Assembly: GCA_033764265.1 (NCBI GenBank)
Contig: JANRJB010000185.1
Span: 1 to 8,209 of the forward strand
Direction: 5' to 3'
Length of the DNA: 8,209 nucleotides
Source: VGEM01 sp033764265
GTDB taxonomy: Bacteria; Pseudomonadota; Alphaproteobacteria; Rhodospirillales; Rhodospirillaceae
Below, piece after piece: positions 7,765 to 8,209 of the stretch; position 1 is the first letter of the stretch, and each line of letters opens with the position of its first letter. The position numbers and the translations under genes were made by a program. Below the pieces are notes generated by a model that was given only the letters and a program-made list of their open reading frames with translations, was not told where the DNA came from and did no database searches.

Positions 7765-8190
7765 TCACCGGCGCGAGGCAGCCATTAGCGCCAGAGCCCG
7801 GACCGGCGTGACGATTGGGATGCCGTCGAACGCGTTCAAGTCCAGCAGATCGGCGTCGCCGGAAACAACGGCATCGGCGTTACCGGCCACAGCGACGGCC
7901 AGGACGGCGTCGTCGGCAGGGTCGCGGCTTTTCGGAAATGGTAACGGTCGCGGAACCACGAGAATGGCGTTCTGCAATATTGAATCGATAAGACGCCGCC
8001 TTGCGTCGCTGCGGGCCGCGACCAGGGCCGCAAACTTCTGTCGAGACAGCACGCGCCGTAACTCGGTCAACAACTCGGCGCTGGTGACCCAAACGTGGGG
8101 GCCTGTTTGGACGCTGCGAAGAATGTCGTAGGGCGGTCCAGACCAGAGAATTCCGGAAACAAGGACGTTGGTGTCAAGAACCAGGCGCAC
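7765..8190 (-). CDS. PIN-domain protein, putative toxin of a toxin-antitoxin pair
   Basis: A 141-residue predicted metal-dependent ribonuclease of the single-domain PIN family used as toxins (type II systems, COG1569-like). The N-terminus MRLVLDTNVLVSGILW is typical, with acidic D6. E43 in the TELRRVL stretch, D93/D94 in DPADD (90-94), and D112/D114 in SGDADLL (110-116) complete the usual acidic cluster, so the active site looks intact. The start is GTG 8190, with GGAAG 10 nt upstream. The frame stays open to the right edge, but this start matches family N-termini. Third codon positions carry more A and T than in leuA or the mre genes, a sign of possible transfer. Such genes usually sit just after a small antitoxin gene, which here would be cut by the right edge. 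No terminator is clear between its stop and the leuA promoter. The RNA target cannot be read from sequence. Confidence 0.85.
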   Translation of the reverse strand: MRLVLDTNVLVSGILWSGPPYDILRSVQTGPHVWVTSAELLTELRRVLSRQKFAALVAARSDARRRLIDSILQNAILVVPRPLPFPKSRDPADDAVLAVAVAGNADAVVSGDADLLDLNAFDGIPIVTPVRALALMAASRR

Positions 8191-8209
8191 GGCGGCGCTG
8201 CTTCCGAAC

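Noticed and set aside
7694..8131. A 145-codon plus-strand frame opposite the PIN gene
   Set aside because: Ser/Ala/Arg-rich with no domain; the PIN reading on the minus strand has clear conserved acidic motifs.

Overview
The window is high-GC DNA. Its gene content and order look like a betaproteobacterium of the order Burkholderiales, most likely Alcaligenaceae (Bordetella/Achromobacter-like). This placement rests on protein character and the mreB-mreC-mreD-mrdA-rodA order, not on a database search. Every credible gene is on the minus strand, so transcription runs from the right edge to the left edge.

Right end (about 7765-8190): a 141-residue PIN-domain protein of the type found as the toxin in toxin-antitoxin pairs. 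Its third codon positions look less GC-rich than those of its neighbours. Any antitoxin partner would lie mostly beyond the right edge.

Middle (about 5766-7660): leuA (2-isopropylmalate synthase, first committed step of leucine synthesis). It is preceded by a long untranslated leader. The leader holds a candidate promoter framed by an 8-bp inverted repeat, and a short unannotated open frame whose last 13 residues include five leucines. That frame's stop codon lies in the first arm of a strong hairpin, whose second arm can also pair with a downstream segment. This is the layout of a leucine attenuator, and it is the most interesting non-obvious signal here. No good U-tract follows the hairpin, so the termination mechanism is open.

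Left two thirds (35-5659): the complete rod-shape/elongasome operon. It encodes the actin-like filament MreB, the membrane scaffold MreC, the membrane protein MreD, the transpeptidase PBP2 (mrdA) and its SEDS glycosyltransferase partner RodA. Spacing is tight (9 nt, 10 nt, then a 4-nt ATGA overlap), which suggests translational coupling from mreC to rodA. A larger gap containing a perfect hairpin separates mreB from mreC. Together these proteins direct and carry out lateral-wall peptidoglycan synthesis.

leuA and mreB are separated by only 106 nt, with a perfect 12-bp GC-rich hairpin between them and no obvious mreB promoter. A leucine gene directly upstream of mreB, in the same orientation, is not the arrangement I would expect and may mark a rearrangement junction. 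No rRNA, tRNA, CRISPR array or insertion sequence was seen.
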